From: an uncultured Desulfobacterales bacterium
GTDB taxonomy: Bacteria; Desulfobacterota; Desulfobulbia; Desulfobulbales; Desulfocapsaceae
Direction of reading: 5' to 3'
Length of the DNA stretch: 64,000 nt
Assembly (NCBI GenBank): GCA_937915545.1
Contig: CALGIJ010000034.1
Span: forward strand, 1-64,000
Part shown: piece after piece, positions 1 to 7,666 of the stretch
Position numbering within the stretch: position 1 is the first letter of the stretch
Layout: every line of letters begins with the position of its first letter
Program-made: the position numbers and the translations under genes
Notes under the pieces: generated by a model
Seen by the model: only the letters and a program-made list of their open reading frames with translations
What the model was told of the DNA's origin: nothing
Databases searched by the model: none

Positions 1-390
1 ATATTTCGAAAATTTCTTGCAAGTTATCTGCTGGAATTATTCAAGGAACCCATAAATTACGCTCCAGGTTATGGCAGCCCTGTCATATCAGCTTATGATT
101 CGACAAGCACGTTACTAGAAACCACCACTCTCAGTTTCTTAACTGGTGGTGGCAATAACTCGGGAATGTTCTATGGCTTCCTCGAAACAACTCCTCAGAT
201 AAAATATTTCACTCTTTCTGGAGCCTATATCGGCATAGCAAACCTTACCACAGCAGGAGCGGCGACTGTTCCCGAGCCAGTGAGTATGGCCCTCTTCGGC
301 ATCGGCATGGCTGGTCTGATTGCATCTCGCAGTCGGAGGAAAGGGGTCAACCTGATCGGCATCCGGATACCTTGTGCCTCTGAGAGGTAA
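1..390 (+). CDS. PEP-CTERM sorting-signal protein, 3' part (5' end outside window)
   Basis: The frame is open from base 1, so only the last 129 residues are present. A VPEP motif encoded from base 268 is followed by a hydrophobic helix and the basic cluster RSRRK, the tripartite PEP-CTERM signal that directs exported proteins to exosortase. The upstream part is Ser/Thr/Gly-rich, as usual for these surface proteins. Two oddities: about 15 residues follow the basic cluster, where such signals normally end, and bases 1-60 hold only 18 G+C (hand count), far below the flagellar genes. The function of the mature protein cannot be told. Confidence 0.75.
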   Translation: MFRKFLASYLLELFKEPINYAPGYGSPVISAYDSTSTLLETTTLSFLTGGGNNSGMFYGFLETTPQIKYFTLSGAYIGIANLTTAGAATVPEPVSMALFGIGMAGLIASRSRRKGVNLIGIRIPCASER

Positions 391-523
391 ATTAATCCTG
401 GTCTCGTTTCATTCCCACAGCGTTTCTCAGCTCATCACTCTGGAGGCCGCAAAAGACGAACATCCTGATCTCGCAGCCTTTCAACCCGGCTATCCGCACC
501 ATCATAGTTGCGCGATGTCTCCC

Positions 524-568
524 GCCAGGTCATATTCGTCACGGCACCCATGACGAATATGACCTGGC
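524..568. repeat. Perfect 18-bp inverted repeat, 9-nt loop
   Basis: The left arm GCCAGGTCATATTCGTCA (524-541) and right arm (551-568) are exact reverse complements around the loop CGGCACCCA. No T run follows on either strand, so it is not a textbook intrinsic terminator, although it could end transcription of the PEP-CTERM gene. A small mobile-element remnant is another possibility. Confidence 0.8.
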
Positions 569-793
569 AGCACCCTTATGAGAGCTTGTATCTCCGAGCA
601 CCTTTCCTGCACATTCATCTCGACCCTGCTGCACTAGTTCATCTCATCAACAACAGAACGCAAGACCTTCACACAGAACATTGAACTTGTGGAGATGGGG
701 TCATACAGACATCCCCAGGCCATGGTTTTTCTTTTTCAGGGCCTTTTTCCTGCCACGTTCTGCCAGGCCGGCACCCCCTTCACTGCTTGCCCC

Positions 794-821
794 TTGCATT
801 GAAAGAGTACCTCCCTATAGT
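794..821 (+). promoter_or_regulatory. Sigma70-like promoter for slyD
   Basis: TTGCAT (794-799), a 16-nt spacer and TATAGT (816-821) lie about 80 nt before the slyD start. It is the best housekeeping-type promoter seen in this gap. Confidence 0.45.
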
Positions 822-900
822 ATGCCATCCAATAAGAAATCCACAGGAGGCCACACCTTCCTTGCCCACATCTATCCACAATCGAGGAGAAGCGACACCC

Positions 901-1359
901 ATGTCCACCCCCAAACCCAACGATCTGGTTGTTTTCACCTACACAGGCCTGCTTGACAATGGCGAGGTCTTCATTGCTTCAGAGGAAGGGAAGCCGGCCC
1001 GAGCGGTTCTCGGTAACTCCGACCTGCCGCCCACCCTTGAATCCGGCATTCTTGCCATGAAAGTCGGCGAGACGAGAAAGATCCGTATCCCCCCTGAGGA
1101 GGGCTATGGCCCGAGACTCAAGGAGCTGTTGCAGACCATCGACAATCAGCAACTCGTCGACCAGCTTAAACCAAAGCCTGGCATGATCGTCCAACTGCGT
1201 GTGAACCGCGGGGGAGGCGAGGCCCAGGTTCCGGCTACGGTCATCGCAGTGGAAGGCAGTCGCCTTACCGTCGACTATAACCACCCACTGGCCGGTCATT
1301 ACCTCACCTACAACCTTACTCTCCTCGAAATCTCCGCCAATCCCGACAACCCGAGCTGA
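901..1359 (+). CDS. slyD: SlyD-type FKBP peptidyl-prolyl cis-trans isomerase
   Basis: A 152-residue cytoplasmic prolyl isomerase/chaperone. The N-terminal FKBP strand (LVVFTYTGLLDNGEVF), the PPEEGYG turn around residue 65, an inserted flap domain at about 67-125 and the returning strand with NHPLAGHYL match the SlyD layout. The His-rich metal-binding tail of E. coli SlyD is absent. The start at 901 is chosen because GAGGAG lies just upstream; an in-frame ATG at 787 would add 38 low-quality residues. It has its own promoter and a GC hairpin after its stop, so it is probably separate from the chemotaxis operon. Confidence 0.85.
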   Translation: MSTPKPNDLVVFTYTGLLDNGEVFIASEEGKPARAVLGNSDLPPTLESGILAMKVGETRKIRIPPEEGYGPRLKELLQTIDNQQLVDQLKPKPGMIVQLRVNRGGGEAQVPATVIAVEGSRLTVDYNHPLAGHYLTYNLTLLEISANPDNPS

Positions 1360-1372
1360 GATTCCTCGCCCT

Positions 1373-1393
1373 GCCGCGGCCTCAGGCCGCGGC
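1373..1393 (+). terminator. GC hairpin after slyD
   Basis: Arms GCCGCGGCC and GGCCGCGGC pair perfectly across a TCA loop 15 nt after the slyD stop. There is no immediate U tract, so it may be a terminator or an RNA 3'-end stabiliser. Confidence 0.45.
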
Positions 1394-1513
1394 ACCCTTC
1401 CAAGGCAAGCTGTTGTCGCCAGATTTTTTTTACTCCTGCCTGTACATTCGCCGTTCGCCATGTATAACCATCGGTGAAGGAGCAGGACAATCAACCTCAC
1501 GCAGGAGCACAAT

Positions 1514-4441
1514 ATGGAAATCGAAGACGACGAAATCTTGCAGGGCTTTATCGAAGAATCCTTGGAACATCTGGCGGACATCGAAAACGACCTGCTGGCT
1601 ATCGAGGAACGTGGCGCCGATATCGACGAAGACCTTGTCAACAAAGTCTTCCGCGCTGCCCACTCGATTAAAGGTGGCGCCGGCTTCATGGGTCTGACCA
1701 CCATTCAGGAGCTCAGTCACGCTACCGAGAATGTCCTCGGGCTGATCCGCAGCAAGAAGCTCATCCCCACACCGGAGATCATCAATGTCCTGCTGATCGC
1801 CTCCGATCAGTTACAGAGCATGATCGAGGACGTCCACAACAGCAACGAGGTTGATATCTCCGCTCACCTCGTGCCGCTTAACGCCATCGCCGACGGAACC
1901 TACAGTCAATCTGCCGCCGATCCGCCGCAACGTCCGGCCAAAGCCGCCCCACCGCCGGAACCGCCCCCGGCTGCGACGACTCCAGCCAGCGTGGAGAGCA
2001 AGTCCCCTGCTCCGCGAACGGAATCCCCTGCTCCAGCGGAGCCGGTCGCAGCACCAGCGGAACCCATCGCCGAAGCCGAAGCGGACGCCGAGGAGGACGA
2101 ACTCGAAGCCAATGGTGACATTGGTGATGACGAGAGTGGTGACACCGCAGATTTTGTCGTACCGGCAAGAGGAGGCAGCCGCAGCAAGATGGCGGGCCCG
2201 CCGGCCAAAACCGAGACCACCCTGCGCGTTCACGTCAGCTTGCTCGACTCGTTGATGAATCTCGCCGGTGAATTGGTACTGAGCCGCAACCAGCTGCTGC
2301 AGACCATCGGCAGCGACGATCTGCGCAACGCCGAGGCGGTCGGTCAGCGTATCGACCTCATTACCTCGGAGCTGCAGGAAGCGATCATGCTGACCCGCAT
2401 GCAGCCCATCGGCAACGTCTTCAGCAAATTCCCGCGGGTGGTGCGCGACCTCGCCAAGAAGCTCGGCAAGACTATCGATCTGACCATCGTCGGCAAGGAC
2501 GTCGAACTCGACAAGACCATCATCGAGGCCATCAACGATCCCCTCACCCACCTGGTGCGCAACTCGGTCGATCACGGCATCGAGAAGCCGGCCGACCGTA
2601 AACGCATCGGCAAGTCCGAGGTCGGCCTGGTGGTGCTCAAAGCCTATCACGAGGCCGGCCAGGTGGTCATCGAGATCAGCGACGACGGCAAGGGCCTCGA
2701 CGGCGAGGCCCTTGCCGCCAGCGCCATCAGCAAGGGGCTGCTGTCGCCGGAACAGGCTCAGGTGATGTCGGACAAGGAGAAGATCAACCTCATCTTCCTC
2801 CCCGGCTTCTCCACCGCCAAGGAGGTCACCGACGTCTCCGGCCGCGGCGTCGGCATGGACGTGGTCAAGACCAACCTCGATCAGCTGGGCGGACACGTCG
2901 ACATCATCTCCACCAAGGGCGCCGGCACCACCATCTCCATCAAGCTGCCGCTCACCCTGGCCATCATCCCCTGTCAGATCATCGAGACCGGCGGCGAGCG
3001 CTACGCCATTCCCCAGGTCAACCTCGAGGAGTTGTTGCGTATCCCCGCCGCCCAGGTGCAAAACCGCGTCGAGCGCGTCGGCGACGCCGAGGTGGTGCGC
3101 CTGCGTGGCACCCTGCTGCCGCTCATCCGTCTCGCCGACGTCATCGGCATCGAGCGCACCTATTACGACCTTAACAATGAAGAGGTCAAGCCGGACCGGC
3201 GCGAGAACACCGCAGATCGCCGCAGCAAGGAATCACCGCTGTTCCGTAGCCAGAGCGAACAGGACAAACGGCAGGGTGGGAGGAACGACCACCCGCCTCG
3301 CTCGGTTCTCGACCGTCGCAATTCCGCCTCCAGCGCACTCAATATCGTCGTCGTCTCCACCGGGGCAATGAAGTACGGCCTCATCGTCGACCGACTGCTC
3401 GACTCGGAGGAGATCGTTATCAAGCCCCTCGGCCGCCATCTCCAGCAATGCAAGGGCTACGCCGGGGCGACCATCATGGGTGACGGCCGCATCGCCCTCA
3501 TCCTCGATGTCGCAAACCTGGCGCGCATGGCGCGCCTCACCTCCCTCGACGGCTCGGACCGCGCTTCCGAGGTGGCCAAGGCCGAGGCCGACGCCCTGCG
3601 CGCGCAAAAAGACCGCCAGTCGCTGCTCATCTTCAAGAGCTCGGAGACCGAGCACTTCGCCGTACCGCTCAACCAGGTGGAACGCATCGAGAAGATCAGC
3701 CGCAACGACATCGAGGACCTCGGCGGCAAGCGGGTCATGAAGTATCGCGGTGGCAGCCTCAGCTTGATGTGCATCGACGATATGGCCTCGGTGAAGCCGC
3801 TGGCCGACTCCGACAACCTGCTGGTCATCGTCTTCAACATCGCCAAACGGGCGGTGGGCCTCCTCGCCATCGGCCCCATCGACGCCATCGAGGTCAACGC
3901 CGACATTGACGACGTCACCCTCAGCCAGCCGGGGATCATGGGTTCGATCATTATCGACCAGCATACCACCATGCTGGTCAATGTCTTCGAGATGGCTCAG
4001 GCCCTCTACCCGCAGTGGTTCGTCGAGCGCGAAAAGGTGGTCTTTGAACCGGATAGCGACATCAAGCCGCCGACCATCCTCATCGCCGAGGACTCCAAGT
4101 TCTTCCGCAACCAGGTCAAAGGCTACATGACCGAGGTCGGCTACGACGTCGTCGAGGCCGAAGATGGGGTGGAGGCCTGGGACAAGCTGCACGAGTACGG
4201 CGACCAGATCACCATGCTGGTCACCGATATCGAGATGCCCAACATGAACGGCTTCGACCTCACCCAGCGCATTCGCCAGGACGACAAGTTCGGCAAGCTG
4301 CCGATCATCGCCCTGACCACCCTGGCTTCGGCGGAAGACGTCGCCAGGGGCCAGGCGGTCGGCGTCAACGAATACCACATCAAGCTCGACAAGGAGCGGC
4401 TGATGGTCTCGGTACACGATTACGTCAAGCGCAGACATTGA
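1514..4441 (+). CDS. cheA: Hybrid chemotaxis histidine kinase CheA with two CheW-like domains and a receiver
   Basis: A 975-residue cytoplasmic kinase that autophosphorylates in receptor arrays and passes phosphate to CheY and CheB. Order: HPt domain (1-105) with phospho-accepting His50 in AHSIKGGAGF; a Pro/Ala/Glu linker (about 132-234); P3 dimerisation helices (235-300); HATPase (to about 485) with the N box HLVRNSVDHG and the motif SGRGVGMDVV; a CheW-like domain (about 482-690) interrupted by a charged Arg/Asp/Glu-rich insert near 553-610; a second CheW-like domain (702-838); and a C-terminal receiver (853-975) with Asp905 in VTDIEMPNMNG. No separate P2 domain is apparent. E. coli CheA is about 650 residues. 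AGGAG precedes the ATG. First gene of the che operon. Confidence 0.93.
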   Translation: MEIEDDEILQGFIEESLEHLADIENDLLAIEERGADIDEDLVNKVFRAAHSIKGGAGFMGLTTIQELSHATENVLGLIRSKKLIPTPEIINVLLIASDQLQSMIEDVHNSNEVDISAHLVPLNAIADGTYSQSAADPPQRPAKAAPPPEPPPAATTPASVESKSPAPRTESPAPAEPVAAPAEPIAEAEADAEEDELEANGDIGDDESGDTADFVVPARGGSRSKMAGPPAKTETTLRVHVSLLDSLMNLAGELVLSRNQLLQTIGSDDLRNAEAVGQRIDLITSELQEAIMLTRMQPIGNVFSKFPRVVRDLAKKLGKTIDLTIVGKDVELDKTIIEAINDPLTHLVRNSVDHGIEKPADRKRIGKSEVGLVVLKAYHEAGQVVIEISDDGKGLDGEALAASAISKGLLSPEQAQVMSDKEKINLIFLPGFSTAKEVTDVSGRGVGMDVVKTNLDQLGGHVDIISTKGAGTTISIKLPLTLAIIPCQIIETGGERYAIPQVNLEELLRIPAAQVQNRVERVGDAEVVRLRGTLLPLIRLADVIGIERTYYDLNNEEVKPDRRENTADRRSKESPLFRSQSEQDKRQGGRNDHPPRSVLDRRNSASSALNIVVVSTGAMKYGLIVDRLLDSEEIVIKPLGRHLQQCKGYAGATIMGDGRIALILDVANLARMARLTSLDGSDRASEVAKAEADALRAQKDRQSLLIFKSSETEHFAVPLNQVERIEKISRNDIEDLGGKRVMKYRGGSLSLMCIDDMASVKPLADSDNLLVIVFNIAKRAVGLLAIGPIDAIEVNADIDDVTLSQPGIMGSIIIDQHTTMLVNVFEMAQALYPQWFVEREKVVFEPDSDIKPPTILIAEDSKFFRNQVKGYMTEVGYDVVEAEDGVEAWDKLHEYGDQITMLVTDIEMPNMNGFDLTQRIRQDDKFGKLPIIALTTLASAEDVARGQAVGVNEYHIKLDKERLMVSVHDYVKRRH

Positions 4442-4446
4442 TCCCG

Positions 4447-4465
4447 GGGCGGCCCGGCGCCGCCC
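4447..4465 (+). other. GC hairpin between cheA and cheW
   Basis: GGGCGGC (4447-4453) and GCCGCCC (4459-4465) form a 7-bp stem with a 5-nt loop right after the cheA stop. There is no U tract. It may lower expression of the downstream genes or protect an RNA end. A near-identical stem follows fliA. Confidence 0.45.
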
Positions 4466-4495
4466 GACACCACGCCCTCCCACTATGGTATAACT

Positions 4496-4954
4496 ATGGC
4501 TGACAGCAGATCAATCGGAGACAGCAAACGGATAGTCGAGCTCGCCACCTTCTTTGTCGGGGATGCCCTGTGCGGCATGGACATCCTCAAGGTGCAGGAG
4601 ATCAACAAACTGATGCAGATGACCAAGGTGCCCCAGGCGCCGGACTATGTGGTCGGCATCCTCAACCTTCGCGGCCAGATCGTCACCATCATCGACCTCG
4701 GCCTCAAGCTTGGCCTGGGCGCCACTGACCTCTCCCAGGACCCGCGCAACATCATCGTCAACTCCTCCGGGGGGGCGGTGGGGCTCCTGGTACGCAAGAT
4801 CAGCGACGTCGTTTCCGCCGACATGGAGCGCCGCGAACCGGCGCCGGCCAACATGCGCGGTATTCAGGGCGAGTACTTCACCGGCGTCTATAAAACCGAC
4901 AACACCCTCATCGGCATTCTCAACGTCGACAAGGTGCTCAGCTTCGAGGACTAG
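4496..4954 (+). CDS. cheW: Chemotaxis coupling protein CheW
   Basis: A 152-residue single-domain scaffold that links chemoreceptors to CheA. The double beta-barrel signature is clear: FFVGDALCGMDILKVQEI near the N-terminus, then VVGILNLRGQIVTIIDLGLKLGL, with a C-terminal strand ending ILNVDKVLSF. The length is normal. It sits 54 bases after cheA and 6 bases before cheB. No strong ribosome-binding site precedes the ATG, and the earlier ATG at 4484 is closed by a stop after two codons. Confidence 0.93.
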   Translation: MADSRSIGDSKRIVELATFFVGDALCGMDILKVQEINKLMQMTKVPQAPDYVVGILNLRGQIVTIIDLGLKLGLGATDLSQDPRNIIVNSSGGAVGLLVRKISDVVSADMERREPAPANMRGIQGEYFTGVYKTDNTLIGILNVDKVLSFED

Positions 4955-4960
4955 GCGACG

Positions 4961-6079
4961 ATGATCGGCAGCAAAAACCTGCGGGTACTGGTGGTCGACG
5001 ACACCATCGTCTATCGTAAGGCGGTCTCGGATATCGTTGCCGAGATCCCCGGCGTCGAACTCGCCGGGGTAGCCCATAACGGTAAGATTGCCCTGGCAAA
5101 AATCGCTACCTTAAAGCCCGACATCCTCACCCTCGACATCGAGATGCCGGAGATGAACGGTATCGAAGTCCTGGCCGAGTTGCAGAAGAAGCACCCCGGC
5201 ATAGGGGCCATCATGGTCTCGACGCTGACCTCGGAAGGCAGCGAGATGACCATGCGCGCCCTCGAACTCGGCGCCTTCGACTTCATCCTCAAGCCGCAGA
5301 GCAAGAACCAGACGGAAAGCAAGAAAGAGCTGCGCGCCGCCCTGGAGCCGATGTTCAAGGCCTTTGCCCGGTCGCGCCACGCCCCGCAGCTTCTCTATGG
5401 CCGGAGCAGATCCGTCACCGCGCCAGTCACCCCCTTGCCGCGGCCGACAACGCCGTTGGCAAGGCCGGCAGTCATCGCCAAGCCTGCGGTGCAGCGCCGC
5501 GGTAAATCGGAGATCGTCGTCATCGGCATCTCCACCGGCGGCCCCAACGCCCTCAACCAGATGCTGCCGCAGCTCCCCGGCGATCTCGGCGTGCCGGTGC
5601 TCATCGTCCAGCACATGCCACCGGTCTTTACCAAATCGCTGGCGGCGAGCCTCGACAAGAAATGCCAGTTGACGGTGAAAGAGGCGGTCAACGGTGAAAA
5701 CATCCTCCCTAACATGGTCTATATCGCACCCGGCGGCAAACAGATGAAGCTCACCGCCGGCACCGACGGTGTCAACCGCCGCATCAAGATCACCGACGAC
5801 CCCCCGGAAAACTCCTGCCGCCCTTCGGTTGACTACCTCTTCCGCTCGGTGGCCGACTATTACGTCGGCCGGACGACGGCGGTGATCATGACCGGCATGG
5901 GCTCGGATGGCACCCAGGGGCTGGGAATCCTCAAGCAGAAAGGTGCCTATGTCATCGGCCAGGACGAGGCCTCGTGCGTGGTCTACGGCATGCCCAAAGC
6001 CCCGGCGGAACTGGGCTATGTCGATGTGGTGACGCCACTGCAGCGCATCGCCGCCGAGATCGTCGCCAGTGTGAAATGA
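4961..6079 (+). CDS. cheB: Protein-glutamate methylesterase/deamidase CheB
   Basis: A 372-residue adaptation enzyme that removes methyl groups from chemoreceptors when phosphorylated by CheA. The receiver (1-125) has the acidic pair VVDD and phospho-acceptor Asp59 in LTLDIEMPEMNG. A Pro-rich linker (about 145-180) leads to the esterase domain with catalytic triad Ser191 (GISTGGP), His218 (QHMPP) and Asp316 (GMGSDG). All key residues are present. Together with cheR downstream it forms the methylation-demethylation pair, although no receptor gene lies in this window. Confidence 0.94.
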   Translation: MIGSKNLRVLVVDDTIVYRKAVSDIVAEIPGVELAGVAHNGKIALAKIATLKPDILTLDIEMPEMNGIEVLAELQKKHPGIGAIMVSTLTSEGSEMTMRALELGAFDFILKPQSKNQTESKKELRAALEPMFKAFARSRHAPQLLYGRSRSVTAPVTPLPRPTTPLARPAVIAKPAVQRRGKSEIVVIGISTGGPNALNQMLPQLPGDLGVPVLIVQHMPPVFTKSLAASLDKKCQLTVKEAVNGENILPNMVYIAPGGKQMKLTAGTDGVNRRIKITDDPPENSCRPSVDYLFRSVADYYVGRTTAVIMTGMGSDGTQGLGILKQKGAYVIGQDEASCVVYGMPKAPAELGYVDVVTPLQRIAAEIVASVK

Positions 6080-6125
6080 TGAAGGCGCCACTCCCCTGCC
6101 CCCCACCCTCGACCAGCGAGCGACC

Positions 6126-6959
6126 ATGATAAAGATCAATCCCGCCGAACTCAAGCTCGTGGCGCAATACATCCAGGAGATATCGGGTATCTTTCTCGAC
6201 CAGAGTAAGGCCTACCTGTTCGAGACGCGCCTGAGTTCGGTGGCCGAAAGCTATGGCTGCAAGTCTTACCAGGAACTGCAGGCCAAGGCCCGGCAGGACG
6301 GCAGCAAGGTCATCGAGAAGGCGATCGTCGATGCCATCACCACCAACGAGACGCTGTTTTTCCGTGACAAGGGCCCCTTCGAACTGCTGCAGCACAAGAT
6401 CCTTCCCGAGGTCATCGACGCCCGCACGCCGCGGGCCGGGGGGCGCGTGCCGGTGCGCATCTGGAGCGCCGCCTCTTCCACCGGGCAGGAACTGTATTCC
6501 ATCGCCATTATCATCAAGGAGCTGCTGCGCGACACCGCCAGTTACTCCTTCAATCTACTGGGAACTGACATTTCCGATGCCGCCATCGCCCAGGCGAGCT
6601 ACGGCAAGTACAACCGCTTCGAGATCGAGCGCGGCCTCGACAAGAAGTATCTGCAGAAATATTTCAACCTCTTCGGCGATTCGTGGAAGATCAAGGATGA
6701 GATCAGGGCCATGGTTACGTTCAAGAAATTCAACCTCATGCAGTCCCTCTCCTCCCTCGGCAAGTTCGACATCATCTTCTGCCGCAACGTCGCCATCTAC
6801 TTCACCCTCGAAGACCGCAAAAAACTCTTCAACAAGCTGGCCGATTGCCTGGCGGATGACGGCTATCTCCTCATCGGCTCGACGGAGTCGCTCACCGGGG
6901 TATGTTCCCGGTTCGTTCCCAAGCGACATCTCCGCACCATTTTCTACCAAAAGCAATAG
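6126..6959 (+). CDS. cheR: Chemoreceptor glutamate methyltransferase CheR
   Basis: A 277-residue enzyme that methylates receptor glutamates with S-adenosylmethionine. An N-terminal helical domain (about 1-75, with FLDQSKAYLFETRL) precedes the Rossmann domain carrying TTNETLFFRD, the SAM-binding RIWSAASSTGQE, LLGTDIS and FDIIFCRNVAIYF. In many CheR proteins the last of these reads RNV(L/M)IYF, so the Ala is a mild variation. Length and order are typical. It follows cheB and precedes a CheY-like gene by 14 bases, so it is part of the che operon. Confidence 0.93.
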   Translation: MIKINPAELKLVAQYIQEISGIFLDQSKAYLFETRLSSVAESYGCKSYQELQAKARQDGSKVIEKAIVDAITTNETLFFRDKGPFELLQHKILPEVIDARTPRAGGRVPVRIWSAASSTGQELYSIAIIIKELLRDTASYSFNLLGTDISDAAIAQASYGKYNRFEIERGLDKKYLQKYFNLFGDSWKIKDEIRAMVTFKKFNLMQSLSSLGKFDIIFCRNVAIYFTLEDRKKLFNKLADCLADDGYLLIGSTESLTGVCSRFVPKRHLRTIFYQKQ

Positions 6960-6973
6960 AGCGAGGCGCGCCC

Positions 6974-7543
6974 ATGAAAAATCTCTCCATACTGGTCGTC
7001 GACGATGATCCGGTGGTTCGGCACCTGCTCGAGCAGCGGCTGAAGAAGGAACGCTACCAGGTGGACGTCGCCGAAGATGGCTATGTCGCCGAGCGCATGA
7101 TGCGACAGCGCTTTTATGACGTGGTGATTACCGACCTGATGATGCCCGGAGACCTGGGCGGAATAGAGGTGCTGGATCTCGCCAAGGAGATCAACAGCCG
7201 TACCGAGGTGCTGCTCATCACCGCCCATTCCTCGGTCAACACGGCGGTGCAAGCGATGAAAAAGGGGGCGGCAGACTATCTCGAGAAACCGATCAACTTC
7301 GACGAACTCTTCCTGCGCATCGACAAGATCGCCAACATGCAGACCATCCTGCGCAGCGCCCAGGACTTGCAACTGGCCATGGACACCACCGAAAATGTCG
7401 CCGCGGCAACCATCCAGCATCTCGAGATGCTGGTCGCCCGCCTGCAGCAAAATCTCAATGACATCGAAACCATCCTCCGTGATGTCGAACTGGAAGAGGA
7501 GCAGCGCATCGACCGGGCGATCGATATCATAAACAGAGGCTGA
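6974..7543 (+). CDS. CheY-like response regulator with C-terminal coiled coil
   Basis: A 189-residue protein: a complete receiver (1-120) with acidic pair Asp10/Asp11, phospho-acceptor Asp54 in VITDLMMPGD, the T/A position in LLITAHSS and Lys in LEKPINFDEL, then a helical tail (about 130-189, QHLEMLVARLQQNLNDIETILRDV) that looks like a coiled coil. It has no DNA-binding or enzyme domain. It may be the CheY output or phosphate sink of this operon, with the tail giving dimerisation or targeting; this is inference. The ATG at 6974 is chosen because an upstream in-frame start overlaps the end of cheR. Convergent with the next gene. Confidence 0.8.
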   Translation: MKNLSILVVDDDPVVRHLLEQRLKKERYQVDVAEDGYVAERMMRQRFYDVVITDLMMPGDLGGIEVLDLAKEINSRTEVLLITAHSSVNTAVQAMKKGAADYLEKPINFDELFLRIDKIANMQTILRSAQDLQLAMDTTENVAAATIQHLEMLVARLQQNLNDIETILRDVELEEEQRIDRAIDIINRG

Positions 7544-7666
7544 GAGAGCCCTTCCTGAGAAGCGTCCTCGCAAGAACGGCCCTGATCTCCGAGGCGAACT
7601 GGTACAGGGCTTTCTTCACAGCGGTCTGCCATTCGCCCGGCCCCGGCGGCGAAGGCGGGCGGCCCC

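Larger units (their letters stand above)
391..900. other. Intergenic region with long hairpin and slyD promoter
   Basis: 510 bases without a convincing gene. It holds a perfect 18-bp inverted repeat at 524-568, a weak T-rich hairpin at 717-748, and a sigma70-like promoter at 794-821 in front of the FKBP gene. No tRNA or riboswitch pattern was recognised. Confidence 0.6.

Noticed and set aside
717..748. T-rich hairpin AGGCC/GGCCT as a terminator before slyD
   Set aside because: The stem is 5 bp with an 18-base loop; too weak, although a T run follows.
1811..3061. Long minus-strand open frames opposite cheA, and many others opposite flagellar genes
   Set aside because: They mirror the third-position GC bias of the real genes on the plus strand; their translations are low-complexity His/Asp/Gly-rich and match no family.
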